From: Acetobacteraceae bacterium | GTDB lineage: Bacteria; Pseudomonadota; Alphaproteobacteria; Acetobacterales; Acetobacteraceae | DNA: 63,486 bases | Assembly (NCBI GenBank): GCA_947474705.1 | Contig: CANJJS010000021.1 | Span: 1 to 63,486, forward strand | Reading direction: 5' to 3' | Shown here: positions 27,169-35,293 of the stretch, piece after piece | How the letters are laid out: each line of letters opens with the position of its first letter | How positions within the stretch are numbered: the stretch's first letter is position 1 | Translations under genes and position numbers: made by a program | Notes under the pieces: generated by a model | The model's database searches: none | What the model saw: the letters and a program-made list of their open reading frames with translations, nothing else | Told to the model about the DNA's origin: nothing

Positions 27169-29808
27169 TCAGGCGGCGGTCAGATTTCCGCGTCCGCCCG
27201 GTCCGGTCAGCAGGCGCGCGTCGGACGAGGCGTGCCGCGCGTGGAAGGCGCGCGCTTCCTCGGCGGGCATGGGGCGTCCGAGGTAATAACCTTGCACTTC
27301 GGGGCAGCCCTGGCTGAGCAGCATGTTCAGTTGCCGCTCGGTTTCCACGCCTTCGGCGGTGACTTCCAGGGAGAGTCGCCGTGCCATGGTCATCATGCTT
27401 TCCACGATCGCGCGGGTGGTCGCGTCGTGTTCCTGTTCGCGCACGAAGGATTGATCGATCTTGATGCGGTCGAACGGAAACCGGCGGAGGTAGCTGAGGC
27501 TGGCGTATCCCGTGCCGAAATCGTCCAGTGCCAGGTGCAGGCGCCGCTCGTGCAAACGTTTCAGCGTGTCCAGCGCCTGGTCTTCGTCGGCGATCAGCAC
27601 GCCCTCGGTGATTTCCAGTTCCAGGCGCGACGGCGACAGGTCGCTGCGTTCCAGCGCTTCGCCGATCAGTTCCGGGAGGTTGTCGGAGAGGAACTGGACG
27701 GGGGACAGGTTCACGGCGATGCGCCCGTCGGGAAGGCTCGCGGCGAAGGCGCAGGCGTCGGTCAGAACCTGGATGCCGAGATCGGCGATGAGGCCGCATT
27801 GTTCGGCGACGGGGATGAACTGGGAGGGGGGGATGAAGCCGCGTTCCGGGTGGCGCCAGCGCGCCAGGGCCTCGAAGCCTGAAATGCGCAGCGAGGCCGC
27901 CTCGAATCGGGGCTGAAACCAGACTTCCAGGGCCCGGTTACTCAGCGCCGTGCGCAGGTCGCGTTCGATCTGGGCGCGTTCCTGTAGCGCCCGATCCATT
28001 TCAGGGTCGAAATTGACGATCGATCCCTTGCCGCGAGATTTCGCGTGATCCATCGCGGTCACCGCATGACGCAGCAATTCCGCCGCCGTGATGCCGTCTT
28101 CCGGAAAGAACGAGATGCCGGCGCTGGCGGACAGGCGGAACTGTGTGCCGTCGATATCCGCCGGATCGCCGATCGCCGCGACGATGGCGCCGGCGAGGCT
28201 GGGTGTCGCCGACATGGGGTTATCGCCCGCGCAGACAATCGCGAATTTGTCGCCGCCGGTGCGCGCCAGGGTGATTTCGTTGCGCCAGAATTTGCCGCGG
28301 AAGGTGTGTAACCGCCGTCCCATTTCCCGCAGCACCCGGTCGCCCGCGTCGTGGCCAAGGGTCTCGTTCACGGTTTTGAACCCGTCCAGATCCAGCCAGA
28401 TCAATCCGAACCCGCCGGCGGGGGCGGTGCGGGCAAGCTCGCCGATCCGTTCGTTCAGGGCCATCCGGTTCGCGAGCCCGGTCAGCGGGTCGTGGTGGGT
28501 CATATGGCGGATGCGCGCTTCCGCGATGCGGCGTTCCGTCACGTCGGTGAATGTGCGTACCTGCCCACCGCCGGGGATTTGTTCGGCGACGGCTTCGATG
28601 ATCCGGCCGTTCTTGTGTAAGATGGCCGGTTCCTGGTTCGTGGGCGCGATTTTTTCGTCGAGTCCGAGAGCGGTGGCTTCGCCGCGTTGCATTTCCCGCG
28701 CCGGTTCCAGCAATCCGGCGGGCAGATCCAGCAGTTTCACCGCTCTTGGGTTGATGACCGGAATGCGTCCATGGGCGTCCACCAGGACGATCCCTTGGCT
28801 CATGTTTTCCAGTGTCAGCAGCAAGGCGCGGCGGGAGGCGGCGGAGCGGACGCGAAGTTCCAGCCAGATGCCGCCCAGCAACAGGATGATCAGGGTGGCG
28901 GCGGTGCCGATTTCGATCGCGCGCAGCCGGATCCGCGTGTATTCGCCGAAGACGCGGGCGTCGTTGAAGCCGGCCATGACGATCAAGGGATATTGGGCGA
29001 GGCGGCGGAAGCTGACGATGCGGCGTTCGCCATCCCAGGGGAGTGTGGCGTCTATGGTGCCTTCGGTTTGGGAGAGCGATGCCGCGAAGGAGGGCAGGAC
29101 GGACAGGTCCGCGCCCAGCGCGTCGGGGCGTTCGGGGCCGAAGCCGCGGACGATGCCGTCCTGACCCGCGAGCATGACGAAGCCGCCGTCGAGGTCGGAG
29201 GCTTCGTAGAAGCGGGACAGATCGTCGCAACTGACCGATGTCATGGCGACCCCGGCGAAGGCGCCGTCCGGGCCTACGATTTTGCGGGCGATATGTACGG
29301 TCCAGCGTTTCGACACGCGTCCGAACACGGGTTTGCCAATGGCGGGCCGATCGGCCGGGCTGTTGAGAAGTGTCTTGAAATAATCGCGGTCGCCGATATC
29401 GACCGGCGGGCCGGTAAGGGGAATCGTGCTTTGCAGCAGGCGGCCCGAGGTGCCGGCGATGCCGATCTGAAGGGTCATCGCGTCGGTGGGCGATTGGGTG
29501 CGTTCCCATTCGCGGATGTCGAACGCCGCGCCTTTTTCCGCCATGCTGGCGCGCAGGGCGAGCAACTGGCGGTCGACGCCGGTGGTGATCCGTTCGCTGG
29601 CCTCGGCGAAAGCGCGGGCCAGTGTCGCGGTCTGGCGGCGGGCGGCGTCCAGCGCGGAGCTGTGTGCCTGCCACAGGGTGAACGCGACCGCGCCCCAAAT
29701 CGCCGCGGCACAGGCCACGATGGCCAGCACTTCGGGTAGCAGTTGCAGCAGGCGGAGGGGACGCCACGCTTCAGTCGTGTGGCTCCGTCCGGCGATTTGT
29801 CCATCCAT
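27169..29808 (-). CDS. Membrane sensor with degenerate GGDEF and intact EAL domain
   Basis: 879-residue cyclic-di-GMP regulator. A membrane helix (about residues 27-48), a periplasmic dCache-like sensor (about 50-285, with DIGDRDYFK and SRFYEASDLDGGFVMLAGQDG), a second helix (about 295-315), a PAS-like segment, GGDEF (about 430-590) and EAL (about 610-865). The GGDEF signature reads GGDKF with Lys521 replacing the catalytic Glu, so cyclase activity is probably lost. The EAL part is intact (Glu646-Ala-Leu, NLSPVQF, ELEITEGV, DDFGTGYASL), so the protein is likely a phosphodiesterase, perhaps tuned by GTP bound to the GGDEF part. It stands alone, with about 280 empty bases on its downstream side. 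Confidence 0.9.
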   Translation of the reverse strand: MDGQIAGRSHTTEAWRPLRLLQLLPEVLAIVACAAAIWGAVAFTLWQAHSSALDAARRQTATLARAFAEASERITTGVDRQLLALRASMAEKGAAFDIREWERTQSPTDAMTLQIGIAGTSGRLLQSTIPLTGPPVDIGDRDYFKTLLNSPADRPAIGKPVFGRVSKRWTVHIARKIVGPDGAFAGVAMTSVSCDDLSRFYEASDLDGGFVMLAGQDGIVRGFGPERPDALGADLSVLPSFAASLSQTEGTIDATLPWDGERRIVSFRRLAQYPLIVMAGFNDARVFGEYTRIRLRAIEIGTAATLIILLLGGIWLELRVRSAASRRALLLTLENMSQGIVLVDAHGRIPVINPRAVKLLDLPAGLLEPAREMQRGEATALGLDEKIAPTNQEPAILHKNGRIIEAVAEQIPGGGQVRTFTDVTERRIAEARIRHMTHHDPLTGLANRMALNERIGELARTAPAGGFGLIWLDLDGFKTVNETLGHDAGDRVLREMGRRLHTFRGKFWRNEITLARTGGDKFAIVCAGDNPMSATPSLAGAIVAAIGDPADIDGTQFRLSASAGISFFPEDGITAAELLRHAVTAMDHAKSRGKGSIVNFDPEMDRALQERAQIERDLRTALSNRALEVWFQPRFEAASLRISGFEALARWRHPERGFIPPSQFIPVAEQCGLIADLGIQVLTDACAFAASLPDGRIAVNLSPVQFLSDNLPELIGEALERSDLSPSRLELEITEGVLIADEDQALDTLKRLHERRLHLALDDFGTGYASLSYLRRFPFDRIKIDQSFVREQEHDATTRAIVESMMTMARRLSLEVTAEGVETERQLNMLLSQGCPEVQGYYLGRPMPAEEARAFHARHASSDARLLTGPGGRGNLTAA

Positions 29809-29902
29809 TCTGGCTCTCGCGCGTGTCGAGATATACGGTATCGCCGGGAATGGTTAAGTTTCCGCTAATGCCGCGTGGAAATTTCGGATGCCCCGCCGGG
29901 GG

Positions 29903-30127
29903 TCAGTGTCCGCCGAACACCGTCAGCACCGCGGCGACGATGACTCCCACGGCCCAGCCGAGCAAGAGGACCTGGTCGAGGCCCAGCACCATGACGGCGG
30001 CGAGTGCCAGGATCAGGCTGCCGGCGGTGTAGAGCGCCCAGGCGATCCATTTTTTGTCGGGGTCGTCTTTCCGGGGGAAACTTCGCGGGAGGTCCCTCGG
30101 GTCCGCTGTTTCGAATTCCGTTCGCAT
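29903..30127 (-). CDS. Small two-helix membrane protein, 74 residues
   Basis: Charged N-terminus (MRTEFETADPRDLPRSFPRKDDPDKK) followed by two hydrophobic helices (about residues 27-47 and 50-71). The start at 30127 is supported by GAGGA a few bases upstream; the upstream ATG at 30196 would add an unlikely tail. I do not recognise the family. The gene is divergent from the small lipoprotein gene and about 100 bases from the EAL regulator. Confidence 0.55.
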   Translation of the reverse strand: MRTEFETADPRDLPRSFPRKDDPDKKWIAWALYTAGSLILALAAVMVLGLDQVLLLGWAVGVIVAAVLTVFGGH

Positions 30128-30225
30128 GCGATCCTCACGCGGTTGCCGCCAATACCGGCGCGCCAGGCCGGGCGTGGCCACACTGGACATGGACACACCG
30201 GACGGCGCGCGCCATCATCCCGCGC

Positions 30226-30426
30226 ATGCGTTTCATCATCCTCTCATTGCCGCTTTTTCTTGGCGCCTGTGGCGCCGGGCCAGCGGCTTTCGGCATCACC
30301 GGTCCTGGGCCGGTGGCGGTTCCGTCAGCGTCTCCGGGTCCGTTCGAAGCGGCGCCGTCGCCCAATCAATACGCGCCGAGCACCGGGCCCAACAGCGGGT
30401 CGGGCCGGTTCTGGGGATATAACTAA
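30226..30426 (+). CDS. Small lipoprotein, 66 residues
   Basis: A short signal peptide ends in the lipobox LGAC with the lipidated Cys15, followed by a low-complexity Pro/Ser/Gly/Ala tail ending GSGRFWGYN. Such proteins are anchored to the outer membrane facing the periplasm. The function is unknown. ATG 30226 places the lipobox at the normal distance; earlier in-frame ATGs do not. It ends right at the leuA terminator hairpin, convergent with leuA. Confidence 0.6.
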   Translation: MRFIILSLPLFLGACGAGPAAFGITGPGPVAVPSASPGPFEAAPSPNQYAPSTGPNSGSGRFWGYN

Positions 30427-30458
30427 AAAGAAAACGGCGCGCCTTGTGGGGCGCGCCG
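30424..30458. terminator. Rho-independent terminator shared by leuA and the lipoprotein gene
   Basis: Stem CGGCGCGCC (30435-30443 with 30450-30458), loop TTGTGG. An A-rich run (30424-30434) precedes it on the plus strand, which becomes a U-run for leuA transcribed from the minus strand. Confidence 0.75.
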
Positions 30459-30467
30459 GTTGCTCGA

Positions 30468-32051
30468 TCAGGCCGACAGGGCCTGGGGTTCGGTGCGTTC
30501 GCGCTTCACCAGCAGTTTGTTCAGCGCGTGCACGTAGGCGCGGGCGGAGGCGACGATGGTGTCCGTATCCGCGCCCTGGCCGTCGACCATCTTGCCGTTT
30601 TCTTCCAGCCGCACCGTCGTTTTGGCCTGTGCGTCGGTGCCTTCGGTGATGGCGCCGATCTGGAACAGGGTCAGGTTGGCGGTGTGCGGGAAGATGGACT
30701 GGATGGCCTTGAAGGTCGCGTCCACGGGGCCGTCGCCGGTGGCGGAGCCGGATTTCACGACGCCGTCGATTTCCAGTTCCAGCTCGGCTTTGGGCTCGCG
30801 CTTCGACCCCGAGGCGACGTCGAGGGAGACGAATTTGATGCGTTCGTGGTCGCGCATCACCTCGTCGTCGACCAGGGCCACGATATCGTCGTCGAACACG
30901 ACTTTCTTGCGGTCGGCGAGGTCCTTGAACCGGCGGAAGGCGTCGTTCAACTGATTGTCGCCGATTTTGTAGCCCAGGGTGTTGAGCTTGTCGCGGAAGG
31001 CTGCGCGTCCGGAGTGCTTGCCCAGGACCAGGGAGTTCTTGGCCCAACCAACGGATTCCGGGGTCATGATTTCGTAGGTGGCCGCGTTTTTCAGGACGCC
31101 GTCCTGGTGGATGCCGGCCTCGTGCGCGAAGGCGTTGCGCCCGACGATGGCCTTGTTCGGCTGGACGTCGAAGCCGGTGACGGTGGCCAGCAGGCGGGAT
31201 AAACCAAGCAGGTTTTTGGTCTGGATGTTGTTCTTATAAGGGAAGGCGTCGGGCCGGGTGCGGATGGCCATCACGACTTCTTCCAGGGAGGCGTTGCCCG
31301 CGCGCTCGCCGATGCCGTTGATGGTGGTTTCGATCTGGCGGGCACCGGCGCGGATGGCGGCCAGGGTGTTGGCGACGCCCATGCCCAGATCGTTATGGTT
31401 GTGGGTGGAGAGCACGACGTTCTCGATGCCCGGCACCTTGTTCAGGATGTGGGCATACATCGCCTCCATGTCCGCGGGCATGGCGTAGCCGACGGTGTCC
31501 GGCAGGTTGATGGTCGTGGCGCCGGCCTTGATCGCGGCCTCGACGACGCGCGCCAGGAAATCGAAGTCGGAGCGGGTGGCGTCCTCGGCCGACCATTCGA
31601 CGTCGTCGGCGTGGTTGCGGGCCAGTTTGACGGACTCGACGGTGGCGGCGACGACCTCGTCGCGGGTCAGGCGCAGCTTGTGTTCCATGTGCAGATCGGA
31701 CGTCGCGATCACGATATGGATGCGCTTGCGTTTCGCGTTCTTCAGCGCCTCCGCCGAGCGCAGCACGTCCTGGGCGCCGGCGCGGGACAGGCTGGCCAGG
31801 ACGGGGGTGTCGGCGCGCTGGCCGATGGTCTCGGCGATGGTTTTCACGGACTCGAAATCGCCGGGAGAGGCGATGGCGAAGCCGGCTTCCAGCACATCGA
31901 CGCCCAGCTCGGTCAGGGCTTCCGCCATGCGGATTTTCTCGTTGAGGTTCATCGAGAAGCCGGGGGATTGCTCGCCGTCCCGCAGGGTGGTGTCGAAGAT
32001 GATGACGCGGCCGGGTTCCAGCTTGCCGAAGCTGGGGTGATTGATGGTCAT
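30468..32051 (-). CDS. leuA: 2-isopropylmalate synthase LeuA
   Basis: First committed step of leucine synthesis: condenses acetyl-CoA with 2-oxoisovalerate. 527 residues, the bacterial short form. Residues 1 to about 285 form the DRE-TIM barrel with FDTTLRDGEQSPG near the N-terminus and the metal-binding HNHNDLGMG; the linker region has HEAGIHQDG; the last 130 residues are the LeuA regulatory domain for leucine feedback. CAGGAG lies about ten bases before the ATG. The 270-base leader upstream is GC-rich and I found no convincing leader peptide rich in leucine codons. Confidence 0.96.
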   Translation of the reverse strand: MTINHPSFGKLEPGRVIIFDTTLRDGEQSPGFSMNLNEKIRMAEALTELGVDVLEAGFAIASPGDFESVKTIAETIGQRADTPVLASLSRAGAQDVLRSAEALKNAKRKRIHIVIATSDLHMEHKLRLTRDEVVAATVESVKLARNHADDVEWSAEDATRSDFDFLARVVEAAIKAGATTINLPDTVGYAMPADMEAMYAHILNKVPGIENVVLSTHNHNDLGMGVANTLAAIRAGARQIETTINGIGERAGNASLEEVVMAIRTRPDAFPYKNNIQTKNLLGLSRLLATVTGFDVQPNKAIVGRNAFAHEAGIHQDGVLKNAATYEIMTPESVGWAKNSLVLGKHSGRAAFRDKLNTLGYKIGDNQLNDAFRRFKDLADRKKVVFDDDIVALVDDEVMRDHERIKFVSLDVASGSKREPKAELELEIDGVVKSGSATGDGPVDATFKAIQSIFPHTANLTLFQIGAITEGTDAQAKTTVRLEENGKMVDGQGADTDTIVASARAYVHALNKLLVKRERTEPQALSA

Positions 32052-32321
32052 TGCCTTGTGCTCCTGGATTTTTGTTCGCGCGGCTTGCCTCAGGGACCCC
32101 TGAGCGATGCCGGCGTTTACCTACCCGGCGGGACGCTCAGGGGTGGGTAAGTCGAAGGAGGAGGAGGTTGGACCGGCGCAAGCGCGCGCACGCGGGGGCG
32201 TGTGCGGTCGGGGCGAAGAGGGGCCGGGCGCGGATCATGGGTGGGAGATATAGAGGGCGGGGGGAGGGGGCGCAAGGGGCGGTTGTTGTTTGGGGCGGGG
32301 GGAGGGCCTATCTTGGGGGGT

Positions 32322-32534
32322 ATGGACGAGGTTGAGCGCGGCAGGGAGATCGAGCGGCTGTACCGGCGGGCTTTCGCCGAGTATGGGGCGGTGGCGTTGT
32401 GGAGCATGGCGCCCGTCGCGCACCCGACGCCGGGCGCGGCGCTGGCGATTACCTCGGCGCTGCGGACGTATGGTTCCATGGACGGGCGGCGGCTGGCGGA
32501 GAAAATCGAGCGTCTGTGCCATGCCGTTACGTAA
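32322..32534 (+). CDS. Small partner protein of a nucleotidyltransferase module (copy A)
   Basis: 70 residues, with REIERLYRRAFAEYGAVALWS near the N-terminus and RRLAEKIERL near the C-terminus; no cysteine cluster or membrane segment. A protein of the same length and obvious homology lies at 33396-33608. Both overlap a following nucleotidyltransferase reading frame by 14 bases, a layout typical of toxin-antitoxin pairs, with the small first gene as candidate antitoxin. The start has GGGGGG just upstream. In this copy the downstream partner has decayed, leaving the small gene orphaned. Confidence 0.6.
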   Translation: MDEVERGREIERLYRRAFAEYGAVALWSMAPVAHPTPGAALAITSALRTYGSMDGRRLAEKIERLCHAVT

Positions 32535-32652
32535 TCTTCAGTCCCAACTGTTGCGGTTGCTGGCCAGTCACCGGAGCCCGAACAACCGCCGCGTCGGCGA
32601 ACGCGATGCAAGGGGGTGGTTGCCTCAACGACGGCTCGAAGGAAAACCGTGA
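32521..32652 (+). pseudogene. Truncated nucleotidyltransferase (copy A remnant)
   Basis: The first 18 or so residues (MPLRNLQSQLLRLLASHRSP) match the start of the intact gene at 33595 (LPLIKLQSDVLRLLAAHRDP), then the similarity stops and the frame ends after 43 residues. The nucleotidyltransferase core is missing. It overlaps copy A of the small gene by 14 bases, exactly as in the intact copy, so this is the stump of a duplicated two-gene module. Confidence 0.6.
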
Positions 32653-32657
32653 GGAAT

Positions 32658-33002
32658 TTATTTCTTGCAAAACTGCATAGCCACCCAGGAGCCTAAGATG
32701 CCGGTTCCGATGGCGAGAGCCAGCGAAACCAGCATCGGAAAGATCATATTTTGGAGATAATTCGGATTAAAGATGTCAAGAGCGGTTCGCTGAAATAGTA
32801 ACAAACTTATAAGTGGGCCTACAGTATAGTCCAGCGCCTTGCCGGCGACAAAAAAGCTGCCTGCCCCAATAATGGCCCATAATAGGCCGCTTTTTCCTCG
32901 CCCGGTAGCAATCCAGCCGCACCACAGCGCGGCTGCAATCGCCGCGGCAACATAGATGCCAACCGCGATCAGTCCGATTTAATATATATCGTTAGAACCC
33001 AT
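32658..33002 (-). pseudogene. Small multi-pass membrane protein, interrupted by an early stop
   Basis: On the minus strand a frame of 115 codons runs from ATG 33002 to TAA 32658 but has a TAA at codon 8 (32979-32981). After the stop it reads as a hydrophobic protein with three or four helices (IGLIAVGIYVAAAIAAALW, LLWAIIGAGSFFVAGKAL, VGPLISLLLF, MLVSLALAIGTGILGSWVA). No ATG, GTG or TTG follows the stop before the first helix, so either the gene is broken by a point mutation or it uses a rare start codon. The region is less GC-rich than its surroundings, suggesting foreign origin. Confidence 0.5.
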
Positions 33003-33395
33003 ACTGATATTCGTCCCCTCGTGTCCTTGCCCATGCCGTATGGGTCTAACGTGTAACTGCCTGATTCGTAAAAACGCACGGTTCCTTAAGGGATAATCTT
33101 ATCGCGATGTCGGCAACGAGGTCAACCCGCTGTTACCGGGGTTCACGACGCGTTGGGCGTGGCCAAAGAACTCGGAGCGACTTCCCATGCGACCAGCCGT
33201 ACCGTCGAGCCGCCACGCCAGCGAACGGTGGCTCACTGCATACTTGTCGTCGGGCCAACGCCTCATGCCCCGAAGAACGTCGCCGTTCTCAGTCCAACAC
33301 GGCTGCCAAGTCGGTGACGATTCGAGTGGAAAAAATTTCCTTTCCCCTACAATCCGATTGGCTCTCGATCCTGCTTACGGTACATGTGCGGTGCG
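33003..33395. other. Intergenic stretch between the two module copies
   Basis: I see no gene I can support in these 393 bases. Open frames exist (for example 33107-33409) but are Arg/Ser-rich and unlike any family I know. Base composition is less GC-rich than average in the first 100 bases. It may be the remains of the mobile unit that carried the duplicated module. Confidence 0.4.
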
Positions 33396-33608
33396 ATGAA
33401 TCAGGATAAACATCGGGAGATTGAACGGCTGTATCGGCGCGCCTTCGCCGAGTATGGTGCGTTGGCGTTGTGGAGCAGCCGCCCTGTCCCGAACCCGAAC
33501 GCGGCGGACGCACTGGCGATCGCCCGAAGCCTGCGGTTCGAAGGCGATCTGGGGGCCAGGCGCCTGGCGGAACAAATCGAAAGCGTGTGCGGTCTTGCCA
33601 CTCATTAA
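33396..33608 (+). CDS. Small partner protein of a nucleotidyltransferase module (copy B)
   Basis: 70 residues, homologous over its whole length to the protein at 32322-32534: HREIERLYRRAFAEYGALALWS and RRLAEQIESV are shared. I chose the second in-frame ATG because it gives the same length and N-terminus as copy A; ATG 33384 would add four residues. Its end overlaps the nucleotidyltransferase gene by 14 bases. By position and size it is the candidate antitoxin or chaperone of that enzyme. Confidence 0.65.
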   Translation: MNQDKHREIERLYRRAFAEYGALALWSSRPVPNPNAADALAIARSLRFEGDLGARRLAEQIESVCGLATH

Positions 33609-34422
33609 GCTTCAGTCGGATGTTTTGCGGCTGCTCGCGGCGCACCGCGATCCCGAGAGCTATGTCGCCGGCAGTGCCTGGTTGACCCGGACGGGCACCC
33701 GGTTTTCCGCCGATATCGACATATTCCACGATCGCGAGGAGGGCGTGGCCCGCGCCGGCGCGGCGGATGCGGCGGTTCTGGAAGCGGCGGGCGTCACAGT
33801 GGACTGGCGGCGGCGCGAACCGACATTTTATCAGGCGCTTGTGTCGCGGGGTGGGGAGAGAACCCGGCTCGAATGGGTGCTGGACAGCGATTTCCGGTTT
33901 TTCCCGACGCAGCGGGACGAGGTGTTTGGGTATGTGCTGCATCCCGTGGACCTCGCCACGAACAAGGCCATGGCGGCGGCCGGACGGCGGGAACCTCGCG
34001 ATATCGTCGATCTGATCGCGATCCATCGCGACATTCTTCCGCTTGGGGCGACGATCTGGGCCGCCGCGGAAAAGGCGCTTGGGTTTACGCCGGAAGGCCT
34101 GATCAACGAAATCAGGCGGTTGGCGCGGTATACGGCGGCGGATTTCGATCGCGTCGCCAGCGATCCGCCGGTCGATCCGGCGGCGGTCATGCGGGACCTC
34201 AAAGTGGCGCTCGATGACGCCGAGGACTTCGTTTTGCGTATGCCAACCGACAAGATCGGCCTTTTGTTTCTCGAAGATGGGAAGATCGTGCAGCCGGACC
34301 CGGTTCGTTTGGCCGATTACGCGACGCACGCCGGGGCGCGGCGGGGGCATTGGCCGTCGTCGCCGGAGATTGGGTCGGCGATGTTGGAGCGGTATCGAAG
34401 CGAGACGCCGAAAGAGGGTTAG
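33595..34422 (+). CDS. Nucleotidyltransferase, AbiEii/MNT-like candidate toxin
   Basis: 275 residues starting at TTG 33595 (the homologous stump at 32521 starts with ATG at the same place). The nucleotidyltransferase metal site is visible as FSADIDIFHD with Asp40 and Asp42; downstream are LEWVLDSDFRFFP, LHPVDLATNKAMAAAGRREPRDIVDL (a typical AbiEii/MNT motif where the third acidic residue and Lys lie), then an all-alpha C-terminal part. AbiEii-type enzymes transfer nucleotides to tRNA or protein and act as toxins or phage-abortive factors. Here the usual AbiEi partner is replaced by a 70-residue protein. Toxin activity is inferred. Confidence 0.7.
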   Translation: MPLIKLQSDVLRLLAAHRDPESYVAGSAWLTRTGTRFSADIDIFHDREEGVARAGAADAAVLEAAGVTVDWRRREPTFYQALVSRGGERTRLEWVLDSDFRFFPTQRDEVFGYVLHPVDLATNKAMAAAGRREPRDIVDLIAIHRDILPLGATIWAAAEKALGFTPEGLINEIRRLARYTAADFDRVASDPPVDPAAVMRDLKVALDDAEDFVLRMPTDKIGLLFLEDGKIVQPDPVRLADYATHAGARRGHWPSSPEIGSAMLERYRSETPKEG

Positions 34423-34475
34423 CGCAGTCGCCACCCCCGGTCCCCGGGGGAAGCCCAAGGACCGAGGGGGAACCG

Positions 34476-35291
34476 TTACCGTCCCAAAAACTTCGGAACA
34501 CGCTTTTCCATGAACGCCTCGCGGCCCTCTTTGAAGTCAGCCGAATTGAAACAAATCTCCCCGATCTCTTTGATCGCGGCCATGTTCCGTTTCGACTCGT
34601 CCTTCAACATTTCCGAAATCGTCAGTTTCGACGCCCGGATCGACAGCGGCGCGTTCTCCGAAATCGACCGGGCAATGCCCATCACGGTATCATCGAGATC
34701 CTCGACGGAAACGCATTGGTTGATCAGACCGATCCGCTCCGCTTCCACGCCGCCGATACGCCGCGCCGTGTAAAGAATCATCCGCGCGTGCGCCGGGCCG
34801 ACCAGGTCGATCAGGCGTTTCACGGAATCGGGCGCGTAGGCCACCGACAGGCGCGCCGCCGGGATGCCGAACTGGCTGTCCGGCGTGGCGATGCGCAGGT
34901 CGGTCGCCATGGCGATGGCGAGTCCGCCGCCCATGCAGAAGCCGCGGATTTTGGCGATCGTGGGCTTCGAGAAATTATGAAACTTCTCGCGGCCCACGCC
35001 CGTGATCCGGTCGTATTCCTTCTGCGTCTCCGCGCTGTTGCGATTCTTGGCGAACTGGCTGATGTCCGCCCCCGAAACAAACGCCTTGTCGCCCGAGCCC
35101 TGCATCACGACCACGCCGATCGTGTCGTCCTTTTCGAAACCGTCGAGGATTTCGCCAAGGCCGAGCCACATCTCCATCGACATGGCGTTGCGTTTCTCGG
35201 GCTGGTTGAAGGTGATAATGCCAACGCCGCCATCGCGCGCCGCCAGCATTTTCCCGTTCGCGTGTTCGGCCGTCGCGGCCTTGTCCAGCAT
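34476..35291 (-). CDS. Enoyl-CoA hydratase/isomerase family protein
   Basis: 271-residue crotonase-fold enzyme acting on acyl-CoA thioesters. The oxyanion-hole segments are visible: SGADISQFA early and IRGFCMGGGLAIAMATDLRIA in the middle, followed by FGIPAARL. The start MLDKAATAEH is two bases after the stop of the CoA-transferase gene upstream, so the two are translated from one message and probably act on the same substrate. The exact reaction (hydratase, isomerase, decarboxylase) cannot be told from sequence alone. Confidence 0.88.
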   Translation of the reverse strand: MLDKAATAEHANGKMLAARDGGVGIITFNQPEKRNAMSMEMWLGLGEILDGFEKDDTIGVVVMQGSGDKAFVSGADISQFAKNRNSAETQKEYDRITGVGREKFHNFSKPTIAKIRGFCMGGGLAIAMATDLRIATPDSQFGIPAARLSVAYAPDSVKRLIDLVGPAHARMILYTARRIGGVEAERIGLINQCVSVEDLDDTVMGIARSISENAPLSIRASKLTISEMLKDESKRNMAAIKEIGEICFNSADFKEGREAFMEKRVPKFLGR

Positions 35292-35293
35292 CG

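Noticed and set aside
33107-33409. 100-codon plus-strand frame between the module copies
   Set aside because: No family features and biased composition; it overlaps the start of the better-supported small gene in another frame.
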